Assembly (NCBI GenBank): GCA_030066135.1
Contig: JASJCD010000003.1
Coordinates: 1-39,324 of the forward strand
DNA: 39,324 nt
Direction of reading: 5' to 3'
DNA from: Desulfobacterales bacterium
Lineage (GTDB): Bacteria > Desulfobacterota > Desulfobacteria > Desulfobacterales > UBA5852
The notes under the pieces were generated by a model that made no database searches, was not told where the DNA came from, and was given only the letters and a program-made list of their open reading frames with translations. Positions 29,730 through 37,133 of the stretch are shown here, in pieces (position 1 is the stretch's first letter; each line of letters opens with the position of its first letter). A program made the translations under genes and the position numbers.

Positions 29730-30815
29730 ATGGCGCGCATCGAACTCAATGAAATTGCCCACAGTTATCGCCCCAAACCGGCGAGCGAATCGGATTTTGC
29801 CCTGAAGCGCATCCACCACATGTGGGAGGATGGCGGTGCCTATGCCCTGCTGGGACCGTCGGGTTGCGGGAAGACCACCTTGCTGAACATCATTTCGGGC
29901 CTGCTGACGCCCACCCGCGGCAAGATTTTATACGACGGCGAGGACGTCACCGACCTGCCGCCGGAAAAACGCAACATCGCCCAGGTTTTCCAGTTCCCGG
30001 TCCTCTACGACACCATGACGGTCTTCGACAACCTGGCCTTCCCCCTGCGGAATCGGGGACATGACAGCGCCGATGTCGACCGCCGCGTCCACGAGGTCGC
30101 CGAAATTCTGGAATTGACCCCCTATCTTAAAAAGCGGGCCGCCGGACTGGCGGCCGATGCCAAGCAGAAAATATCCCTGGGCCGGGGGCTGGTGCGCAGC
30201 GATGTGGCCGCCATTCTTTTCGATGAACCCCTGACGGTCATCGACCCCCATCTCAAATGGAACCTGCGGCGCAAACTCAAGGATATTCATGAACAGCTCA
30301 AACTGACCTTTGTCTATGTGACCCACGACCAGGTGGAGGCCCTCACATTCGCCGATAAAGTCGTCGTCATGTACGAGGGCGAAATCGTACAGATCGGCTC
30401 ACCCCAGGATCTCTTTGAAAATCCGGAGCATACTTTCGTCGGATATTTCATCGGCAGCCCCGGCATGAATTTTTTAGACTGCACGCTGGAGGGCGATGTG
30501 GCACGTTGCAATGGTGCCCGCATCAGGATCGACGATGCCGTGGCGGCAAAGGGGCGTGGCATTCAGGGCAAACTGGAACTCGGTATTCGGCCGATGCACC
30601 TTAAATTGTCGAGCGAGGCGGTTGAGGGCGGCGTACCGGCCGATGTCAGGGGGATCGAAGACCAGGGCAGCTGCCGGATCGTCAAGGTCGCCCTGGCAGG
30701 CAAAACCTTGCGGGCCCGGCTGCCTGAGGGCGCATCCATTCCCGAAGGCCAGGCCTGGCTTGTTTTTCCCCCGGCGTGGACCCGGCTGTTTGCCGACGGA
30801 CGACTGGTGAAATAG
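29730..30815 (+). CDS. glycerol ABC transporter ATP-binding protein GlpT-like
   Basis: Walker A GPSGCGKTT, Walker B AILFDEP, H-loop VTHD; degenerate signature LAADAKQKISLGRGLVR. Symbol left blank because E. coli glpT denotes the unrelated G3P antiporter. Confidence 0.88.
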   Translation: MARIELNEIAHSYRPKPASESDFALKRIHHMWEDGGAYALLGPSGCGKTTLLNIISGLLTPTRGKILYDGEDVTDLPPEKRNIAQVFQFPVLYDTMTVFDNLAFPLRNRGHDSADVDRRVHEVAEILELTPYLKKRAAGLAADAKQKISLGRGLVRSDVAAILFDEPLTVIDPHLKWNLRRKLKDIHEQLKLTFVYVTHDQVEALTFADKVVVMYEGEIVQIGSPQDLFENPEHTFVGYFIGSPGMNFLDCTLEGDVARCNGARIRIDDAVAAKGRGIQGKLELGIRPMHLKLSSEAVEGGVPADVRGIEDQGSCRIVKVALAGKTLRARLPEGASIPEGQAWLVFPPAWTRLFADGRLVK

Positions 30816-31012
30816 TGTCCATCCGGAAATGGTAGATTTTGGTTCAGGCGCCCGCTTTGCGGCGGGATTTCACATCGATATTTTATCGACGGTCGGTGTT
30901 CAACCAACCGCAGCGATTTTGAAACCACAGGCCTAGTGGCGCCACGTCGAGGATTTCAAATGAGCGAGAACGCCGGCCGGGGCCGAAAGATGCCTTTTAA
31001 GGATGGGCACTA
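30813..31012. mobile_element. candidate 200-bp MITE-like element between glpT-like and glpP-like genes
   Basis: Imperfect terminal inverted repeats TAGTGTCCATCCGGAAA (30813-30829) and TTTAAGGATGGGCACTA (30996-31012), 14/17 complementary; outermost TA on both sides; no ORF inside. Confidence 0.5.
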
Positions 31013-31029
31013 AGCAGTAAGGAGCGGCT

Positions 31030-31911
31030 ATGGAAAAATGGGAAGACAACAAGGCCTGGTTTCTGGTGCTGCCGGCCTTTGTCATTGTCGCCTTCAGCGG
31101 GATCATCCCGTTGATGACCGTGGTCAATTATTCCCTCCAGGACATCTTTGGTCCGGGCCAGGCGGTTTTTGTCGGCACCGAGTGGTTTAAAGAGATGTTG
31201 AGCAACCACCGTTTGCACGACGCGCTGTGGCGCCAGTTCATATTCTCCGGGCTCGTCCTGCTGATCGAGATACCCCTCGGGATCATCATCGCCCTGGCCA
31301 TGCCCAAGCGTGGCTGGGGGGTCTCGGCATCGCTGGTCATTCTGGCGTTGCCCCTGGTCATTCCATGGAATGTGATCGGTACCATCTGGATCATCTTCAC
31401 CCGGCCGGACATCGGCCTGTTCGGTGTGGGCATCAACAGCCTGGATTTGCTGGAGGTGCCCTTCGATCACACGGCCAAACCGATCTATGCATGGATTACG
31501 CTGCTGGCCATGGAGGTCTGGCACTGGACGCCCCTGGTGGCCCTGCTGGCCTATGCCGGGCTGCGGGCCATCCCCGAGGCCTATTATCAGGCGGCCAAAA
31601 TCGACGGCGCCTCGCCCTGGGCCACATTCGTGTATATCCAACTGCCCAAAATGCGCGGTGTGCTGACCATCGCCGTATTGCTGCGCTGGATGGACAGCTT
31701 TCTGATCTACGCCGAACCGTTCGCCCTCACCGGCGGCGGGCCGGGCAATACTACCACCTTCCTGTCGATTTATCTGGTCAAACTGGCCACCATGCAGTTC
31801 GACCTCGGACCGGCGGCGGCTTTTTCCATCATTTATTTTCTGATTGTGCTGCTCTTCAGTTTCGCATTCTATCAGGCCCTGCTGAACGTCGGCCGGGGAG
31901 ACAAGGCATGA
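31030..31911 (+). CDS. glycerol ABC transporter permease GlpP-like
   Basis: Multi-TM MalF-type permease; EAYYQAAKIDGASPWATFVYIQLPKMRGVLTIAVLLR (EAA loop). Confidence 0.87.
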   Translation: MEKWEDNKAWFLVLPAFVIVAFSGIIPLMTVVNYSLQDIFGPGQAVFVGTEWFKEMLSNHRLHDALWRQFIFSGLVLLIEIPLGIIIALAMPKRGWGVSASLVILALPLVIPWNVIGTIWIIFTRPDIGLFGVGINSLDLLEVPFDHTAKPIYAWITLLAMEVWHWTPLVALLAYAGLRAIPEAYYQAAKIDGASPWATFVYIQLPKMRGVLTIAVLLRWMDSFLIYAEPFALTGGGPGNTTTFLSIYLVKLATMQFDLGPAAAFSIIYFLIVLLFSFAFYQALLNVGRGDKA

Positions 31912-32711
31912 AAATCCAGAAACGCACCATTGCGCTGTGTCTTTATTTCGGCATTCTCATTCTTCCGATCTACTGGATGCTCAACATGTCGCTCAGGACC
32001 AATGCCGACATCCTGGGCAATTTCGCCCTTTACCCGGCTGATATCACTTTTCGCAATTATATCAAGATCTTCACAGATCCGACCTGGTATACGGCTTATA
32101 TCAACGCCATCCTCTACGTCAGCATGAATACGGTGATGTCACTGGCCTTTGCCCTGCCGGCGGCCTATGCGTTTTCACGCTATAAATTCATCGGCGACGG
32201 GCAGATGTTTTTCTGGCTGCTGACCAACCGCATGGCCCCCCCGGCGGTCTTTCTGCTGCCTTATCTTCAACTTTATTCGACCTTCAACCTGATGGACACG
32301 CATATTGCGGTGGCTTTGGCCCATTGCCTGTTCAACGTACCCCTGTCCGTCTGGATCCTGGAAGGTTTCATGTCCGGGGTCCCCAAGGAAATCGACGAGA
32401 CGGCCTTTATCGACGGATACAGCTTCCCACGGTTTTTTCTCACCATCTTTATTCCGCTGATTCGCGCCGGGGTCGGTGTGACCGCCTTCTTCTGTTTCAT
32501 GTTCAGCTGGGTCGAACTGCTTTTCGCCCGCACCCTGACAATCACCGAGGCCAAACCGATCGTGGCCACCATGACCCGTACGATCAGTGCCACGGGTCTG
32601 GACTGGGGCCTGCTGGCCGCCGCCGGCGTGCTCACCATCGTGCCGGGCGGTCTGGTGATCTGGTTTGTACGCAACCACCTGGCCAAGGGTTTCGCCCTGG
32701 GCCGCGTTTAA
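31908..32711 (+). CDS. glycerol ABC transporter permease GlpQ-like
   Basis: Starts MKIQKRTIALCLYFGILILPIYWML with ATGA overlap; EIDETAFIDGYSFPRFFLTIFIPLIRAGV (EAA loop). Symbol blank because E. coli glpQ is a phosphodiesterase. Confidence 0.88.
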   Translation: MKIQKRTIALCLYFGILILPIYWMLNMSLRTNADILGNFALYPADITFRNYIKIFTDPTWYTAYINAILYVSMNTVMSLAFALPAAYAFSRYKFIGDGQMFFWLLTNRMAPPAVFLLPYLQLYSTFNLMDTHIAVALAHCLFNVPLSVWILEGFMSGVPKEIDETAFIDGYSFPRFFLTIFIPLIRAGVGVTAFFCFMFSWVELLFARTLTITEAKPIVATMTRTISATGLDWGLLAAAGVLTIVPGGLVIWFVRNHLAKGFALGRV

Positions 32712-32723
32712 AAGGGAATAGCG

Positions 32724-33002
32724 ATGGGTCTCGAATGGATGTACTGGACCAAGCCGACGGCGATCTTTTTCTCGAGTATCTTCCTGATGCTCTGCGGCAT
32801 GCTGATCTGGGAGCTGGTCTCCCCAACCATCGAGCGCCGCGGTTTCCTGATGATCCCGACGACACGCGGAACGCGTTTTTTTCTGGGGCTTCTGGGAAGC
32901 GCCTATATCCATCTGGCTTGGCTGGGGCTCACCGATCTGTTGCTGTGGTATGGAACGGCACTCTCGGTGGCCTGGATTATCATCGTCATGCGCTGGGGGT
33001 AG
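32724..33002 (+). CDS. small membrane protein of the glycerol transport operon (DUF2160-like)
   Basis: 92 aa MGLEWMYWTKPTAIFFSSIFLMLCGMLIWELVSPTIERRGFL...; hydrophobic; position between permease and SBP. Confidence 0.8.
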   Translation: MGLEWMYWTKPTAIFFSSIFLMLCGMLIWELVSPTIERRGFLMIPTTRGTRFFLGLLGSAYIHLAWLGLTDLLLWYGTALSVAWIIIVMRWG

Positions 33003-33139
33003 CCGCCATTTCTCCCCAGGGCCATGCCCTGCCGCCGGTCTGGCCGCCAGGGCGCATTGTAATTATCGCCACCACGACCTGATGTGTGCGGGCGGTAAGA
33101 CTTTCAGCTACCATCACAACAATCGGAGAGGAGGAAACG

Positions 33140-34897
33140 ATGCGACATTTGACCAACCGACGGTTCTGGTGCCGATCCATTCCCATATGGATCGTTTCCT
33201 TGGCATTCATTTTTTGCGGCAGCGCTGTATGGGCATCGAGCCATGGGGCCCAAATGAAAGCGGCCCAAAAATGGGTCGACGAAGAGTTTCAGCCCTCGAC
33301 CCTGAGTAAAAAAGAACAGATGAAGGAAATGGAATGGTTCATCAAAGCCGCCCAGCCCTTCAAGGGGATGAACATCAAGGTCGTGTCCGAAACCATCCCC
33401 ACACACGAATATGAAGCCAAGGTGCTGGCTAAAGCCTTCGAAGAGATCACCGGAATCAAAGTGTCGTTCGACCTGATCCAGGAAGGCGACGTGATTGAAA
33501 AACTCCAGTCCCAGTGGGCTTCAGGGGAAAATCTCTACGATGCCTACATCAACGATTCGGATCTTATCGGCACCCACATGCGCTATGGTCATGTGGTTCC
33601 GCTGACGGATTTTATGAAGGGTGAGGGCAAGGACGTGACCCTGCCCACCCTGGATGTCGATGATTTCATGGGCAAATCCTTTACCACCGGCCCGGATGGC
33701 AAGCTCTATCAGCTGCCCGACCAGCAGTTTGCCAACCTCTACTGGTTCCGCTACGACTGGTTCAACCGGGCGGATTTCAAAAAGAAATTCAAGGAGATCT
33801 ACGGTTACGAACTGGGTGTGCCGGTCAACTGGTCGGCCTACGAGGACATTGCCGAATTCTTCAGTGAACACATCGGCGAAGTCGACGGCAAGGCCATCTA
33901 CGGCCACAATGACTACGGCAAGAAAGCCCCGGATCTGGGCTGGCGCTTTACCGATGCCTGGCTCTCCATGGCCGGCGCCGGCGACAAGGGTATTCCCAAC
34001 GGTGTCCCGGTGGACGAATGGGGAATTCGGGTCGAAGGCTGCCGTCCGGTGGGCGCCAGTGTGGAGCGCGGCGGTGCCGCCAATGGCCCGGCCGCCAAGT
34101 ATGCCCTGCGCAAGTACATGGAGTGGCTGCGCAAATACGCCCCTCCGGGCTCTCTGGGGATGGATTTCTACACCTACCTGCCGGTGCTGGCCAAGGGGCA
34201 TGTGGCCCAGCAGATTTTCTGGTATACGGCCTTCACTTCGGACATGGTCAAGCCGGGCCCGACCGTCAACGCCGACGGCACCCCCAAATGGCGGATGGCC
34301 CCCTCCCCCCATGGCCCCTACTGGGAGGAAGGCATGAAGCTGGGATACCAGGACTGCGGTTCCTGGACCCTGATGAAGAGCACCCCGCTCGAACGCCGTA
34401 AGGCCGCCTGGCTCTTTGCCCAGTTCTGTGTGGCCAAGACCACTTCGCTCAAGAAAACCCACGTGGGCCTTACGCCGATCCGTGACAGTGATATCCGGCA
34501 CGAATCCTTTACCGAGCGGGCACCCAAGCTCGGCGGGCTGGTGGAATTCTACCGCAGCCCGGCCCGTGTGGCCTGGACTCCCACCGGCACGAACGTGCCC
34601 GACTACCCCAAGCTGGCCCAACTGTGGTGGCAGAATATCGGTGAGGCGGTTTCCGGTGAAGTGACCGTGAGCCGGGCCATGGACAACCTGGCGCGCGAGC
34701 AGGATCGGGTGCTGCAACGCATCCAGCGCGCGGGCGTTCAGGGCGAGTGCGGCCCCAAATTGAACGCCAAGAAAGACCCCGAATACTGGCTGAGCCAGCC
34801 CGGCTCACCCAAGGCCAAGGTCAACGAAAAGCCCAAGGGTGAAACGGTCGACTACGACGGGCTGATTCAGGCCTGGCGGGAAGGACGTGTAAAATAG
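33140..34897 (+). CDS. glpV: extracellular solute-binding protein, GlpV-like
   Basis: N-terminal signal-like segment; GMNIKVVSETIPTHEYEAKVLAKAFEEITGIKVSFDLIQEGDVIEKLQSQ; GAGGAGG RBS; last gene of the transport operon. Confidence 0.88.
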   Translation: MRHLTNRRFWCRSIPIWIVSLAFIFCGSAVWASSHGAQMKAAQKWVDEEFQPSTLSKKEQMKEMEWFIKAAQPFKGMNIKVVSETIPTHEYEAKVLAKAFEEITGIKVSFDLIQEGDVIEKLQSQWASGENLYDAYINDSDLIGTHMRYGHVVPLTDFMKGEGKDVTLPTLDVDDFMGKSFTTGPDGKLYQLPDQQFANLYWFRYDWFNRADFKKKFKEIYGYELGVPVNWSAYEDIAEFFSEHIGEVDGKAIYGHNDYGKKAPDLGWRFTDAWLSMAGAGDKGIPNGVPVDEWGIRVEGCRPVGASVERGGAANGPAAKYALRKYMEWLRKYAPPGSLGMDFYTYLPVLAKGHVAQQIFWYTAFTSDMVKPGPTVNADGTPKWRMAPSPHGPYWEEGMKLGYQDCGSWTLMKSTPLERRKAAWLFAQFCVAKTTSLKKTHVGLTPIRDSDIRHESFTERAPKLGGLVEFYRSPARVAWTPTGTNVPDYPKLAQLWWQNIGEAVSGEVTVSRAMDNLAREQDRVLQRIQRAGVQGECGPKLNAKKDPEYWLSQPGSPKAKVNEKPKGETVDYDGLIQAWREGRVK

Positions 34898-34937
34898 TGT
34901 CCATCCATTTCTGAATGAACACGAAATAAAAAGGCGC

Positions 34938-34979
34938 TTCCGGCTATGGATCTCATATCATAGCCGGAATAGGGTTTTT
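34938..34979 (+). terminator. hairpin/terminator after glpV
   Basis: Perfect 11-bp stem TTCCGGCTATG / CATAGCCGGAA, 10-nt loop, followed by tagggTTTTT. Confidence 0.65.
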
Positions 34980-35000
34980 CGCGTCATTGGTCCCAACAGG

Positions 35001-35038
35001 AAGGGGGAAGCGGCATTCATAACAGCCGCTTCCCCCTT
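35001..35038. repeat. strong 14-bp stem hairpin
   Basis: AAGGGGGAAGCGGC / GCCGCTTCCCCCTT perfect arms, 10-nt loop; no following T-tract on plus; may be a bidirectional terminator. Confidence 0.7.
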
Positions 35039-35054
35039 CTGCTGTCAGGCGTCG

Positions 35055-35258
35055 GGATTAGGCGCTTTCTCTAAATTGTCTTTTGGCCCAATCTCGGCGT
35101 TGGGCGCTCGGTTTCAATCCTCGAAATACCAGCGTATTCCTCCGGTTGCGCCCCACCAGATCAGAGCTATCGGATGGGAAGTCCCGCTTTGCGGGGAATC
35201 CTCACGGCCGCCTTGCCGTAACCAAAATCCTAATTTAGAAGACAGCCCCTAATAATCC
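35055..35258. repeat. approximately 204-bp imperfect inverted-repeat element overlapping the dapA stop codon
   Basis: GGATTA...ggcgctttctCTAAATTgtcTTTTGG at left mirrored by CCAAAATcctAATTTAGaagacagcccct...TAATCC at right; internal inverted repeats (e.g. cccgc-ttt-gcggg). Confidence 0.5.
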
Positions 35259-36283
35259 GTATAAATCAATGCATCCAGCGCACTGTCGTCATTCAGGCGC
35301 TGATCGATATCAATATTGAAAAATTCCGCGGCCGGGCCGAGGATCGCAGGGTTGGCGGCCTGGACCTTGCGGGCGGTCGCGCGCACAAAATCGATGCCCT
35401 TACGGGTCATTCGACCCAGAGGGCGACGGCATCCACCCGAGGGGAGCCCAAGAATGGACATCAGGGACTTGATGGCCACCGGGTTGCGGAAGCGGGCCGT
35501 GACTTCCCCGAAGGGCGTCTTCTCGGTCGTGCTCACCGTCACCAGGCCGAACAACGGTGACATGTCTTGGCATAGCTTTGCGGCCGCCTCGTGCTGCTTG
35601 TCGGCCAGCAGCGCCACCAGCTGGGTCATGGCCGCGGGCGCCACGTTGGACACCACCGATACGACGCCGGCGGCATCGATCGCGGCGTCCGTCATCATGT
35701 CAAGGGTCATACCGTCGTCTCCGGACAGAATGGTGAAATCCGGCCCGCAGCAGCTTCGGGTGCGCTTCATGTTCGTGAGGTTCCCCGTGGCCTCTTTAAC
35801 CGTGGAAACGTTTTTGAACTCTTGGCTCAGCAGCCCCAGATCTTCAGGCAACAGCTGGGTGCCGGTGCGGCCCGGGATGACGTAGGGGATGACATCCAGA
35901 TCCGGGAAAGCGGCTGCCACCGGCGCGATATATTCGCGCCTGATTTCCAGCGAGCTGGGACCGTTGTAATAGGGGTCCACCAGCAGTACGGCATCGACCC
36001 CGGCCTCGGCGGCGTGCGCCGTGGCTTCGAGGGACTCCTTGGTGTTGTTGCTGCCGGTCCCGGCGATGCACAGGCACTTGCCCCTGGTTTTGTTGGCCAC
36101 CCGTTCCACGACCTTGTTGTGTTCATCCCAGGACAAAGAGGGGCTTTCACCGGTGGTGCCGACGGCCAGAACCCCGGTGATGCCGCCGGCGATCTGGAAG
36201 TCCACCAGGCGATCGAGGCCCTCATAATCGACGGCATCGCCTGCAAAAGGCGTAATAATGGCGGTGTAGCATCCTGTTTTCAT
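35249..36283 (-). CDS. dapA: dihydrodipicolinate synthase family protein (4-hydroxy-tetrahydrodipicolinate synthase)
   Basis: MKTGCYTAIITPFAGDAVDYEGLDRLVDFQIAGGITGVLAVGTTGESPSLSWDEH; CIAGTGSNNTKESLEATAHAAEAGVDAVLLVDPYYN; aggagg RBS. Confidence 0.92.
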   Translation of the reverse strand: MKTGCYTAIITPFAGDAVDYEGLDRLVDFQIAGGITGVLAVGTTGESPSLSWDEHNKVVERVANKTRGKCLCIAGTGSNNTKESLEATAHAAEAGVDAVLLVDPYYNGPSSLEIRREYIAPVAAAFPDLDVIPYVIPGRTGTQLLPEDLGLLSQEFKNVSTVKEATGNLTNMKRTRSCCGPDFTILSGDDGMTLDMMTDAAIDAAGVVSVVSNVAPAAMTQLVALLADKQHEAAAKLCQDMSPLFGLVTVSTTEKTPFGEVTARFRNPVAIKSLMSILGLPSGGCRRPLGRMTRKGIDFVRATARKVQAANPAILGPAAEFFNIDIDQRLNDDSALDALIYTDY

Positions 36284-36412
36284 GAATTCCTCCTGTTGGG
36301 AATGGTGAAACAACAAGTCGTAATTCGGGTGTGGATTGTACTCTGGTAGATAAAAGGCCGGGGATCTGTCAAGGAAAATCAAGCAATTCTGAAGATCTAG
36401 GCGCAATTAATC

Positions 36413-36441
36413 TTGACAGCCGCCGGTGGGCATAATACGAA
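36413..36441 (+). promoter_or_regulatory. possible promoter of the TPR gene
   Basis: TTGACA (36413-36418), 17 nt, TACGAA (36436-36441). Confidence 0.35.
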
Positions 36442-36506
36442 GCATAGCTTTATCAATTGAAAACCATGTCGCCCGAAAATTACCGGGGAAGCGAGAGGTC
36501 ATACCC

Positions 36507-37133
36507 ATGAGTCAATTCAAAAATGCGGAAGAATTCATTGCCGCCCACCGCAAAATGCTGGCCGGCAATCCTGATTGCGGGACCACCCATTATAATCTGG
36601 CCGTGGCCCTGATGGGCCAGGGGAAAATTGAAGAAGCCGAAAAGGAATTGCTGGAGGCCATCGAATGCAGCCCCACACTGGCCGAAGCGTATGTCCAGAT
36701 GGGGGCCATCTGCCTCAAGCGCGGCGACCTCGAAGGCTGCCTGGACTGGAATCAGCGCGGCGTCAAGATGCGACCCGGGTTTTCAGAGGGGCACGGGAAT
36801 ATCGGCTTTGTGCAGCTCCAGCTGGGCAACCTGGATGAAGGCATCAAGTCCCTCGAGCGGGCCACGCATTTCAATTTCCGCTTCGTGCAGGCCTATGCCA
36901 CCCTGGGGAGCGCCTATCTCATGAAAGGCGAGGTTGATAAAAGTATCGCAGCCTGTGAAAGCGCGCTCAAAGTCGAGCCGGATTTTCCGATCGCCCATAA
37001 CAATATGGCCATTGCCTGCATGGAAAAGGGGGATTTCCAGAAGGCCATCCAGCATGCCGACCGGGCGGTCGAGCTGGGTTACGAAGTGGCCCCGCAGATC
37101 ATGGAAGAGCTGGCCGGGCACCGTTCCGGCTGA
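36507..37133 (+). CDS. tetratricopeptide repeat protein
   Basis: Tandem TPR-type repeats, e.g. AHYNLAVAL-like TTHYNLAVALMGQGKIEEAEKELLEAIECSPTLAEAYVQMGAICLKRGDLEGCLDWNQRGV. Confidence 0.88.
   Translation: MSQFKNAEEFIAAHRKMLAGNPDCGTTHYNLAVALMGQGKIEEAEKELLEAIECSPTLAEAYVQMGAICLKRGDLEGCLDWNQRGVKMRPGFSEGHGNIGFVQLQLGNLDEGIKSLERATHFNFRFVQAYATLGSAYLMKGEVDKSIAACESALKVEPDFPIAHNNMAIACMEKGDFQKAIQHADRAVELGYEVAPQIMEELAGHRSG

Noticed and set aside
33014-33030. cagggc-cat-gccctg hairpin between the DUF2160-like gene and glpV
   Set aside because: Short stem with a 3-nt loop and no T-tract; plausible mRNA processing hairpin but not distinguishable from chance in GC-rich DNA.
33521-34717. 398-aa minus-strand ORF opposite glpV
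   Set aside because: Antisense artefact; His/Gly/Val-rich without domain signatures.
36507-37133. TPR gene as part of a defence or signalling system
   Set aside because: No toxin, nuclease, NTPase or sensor partner nearby; the neighbours are dapA and dsrA.
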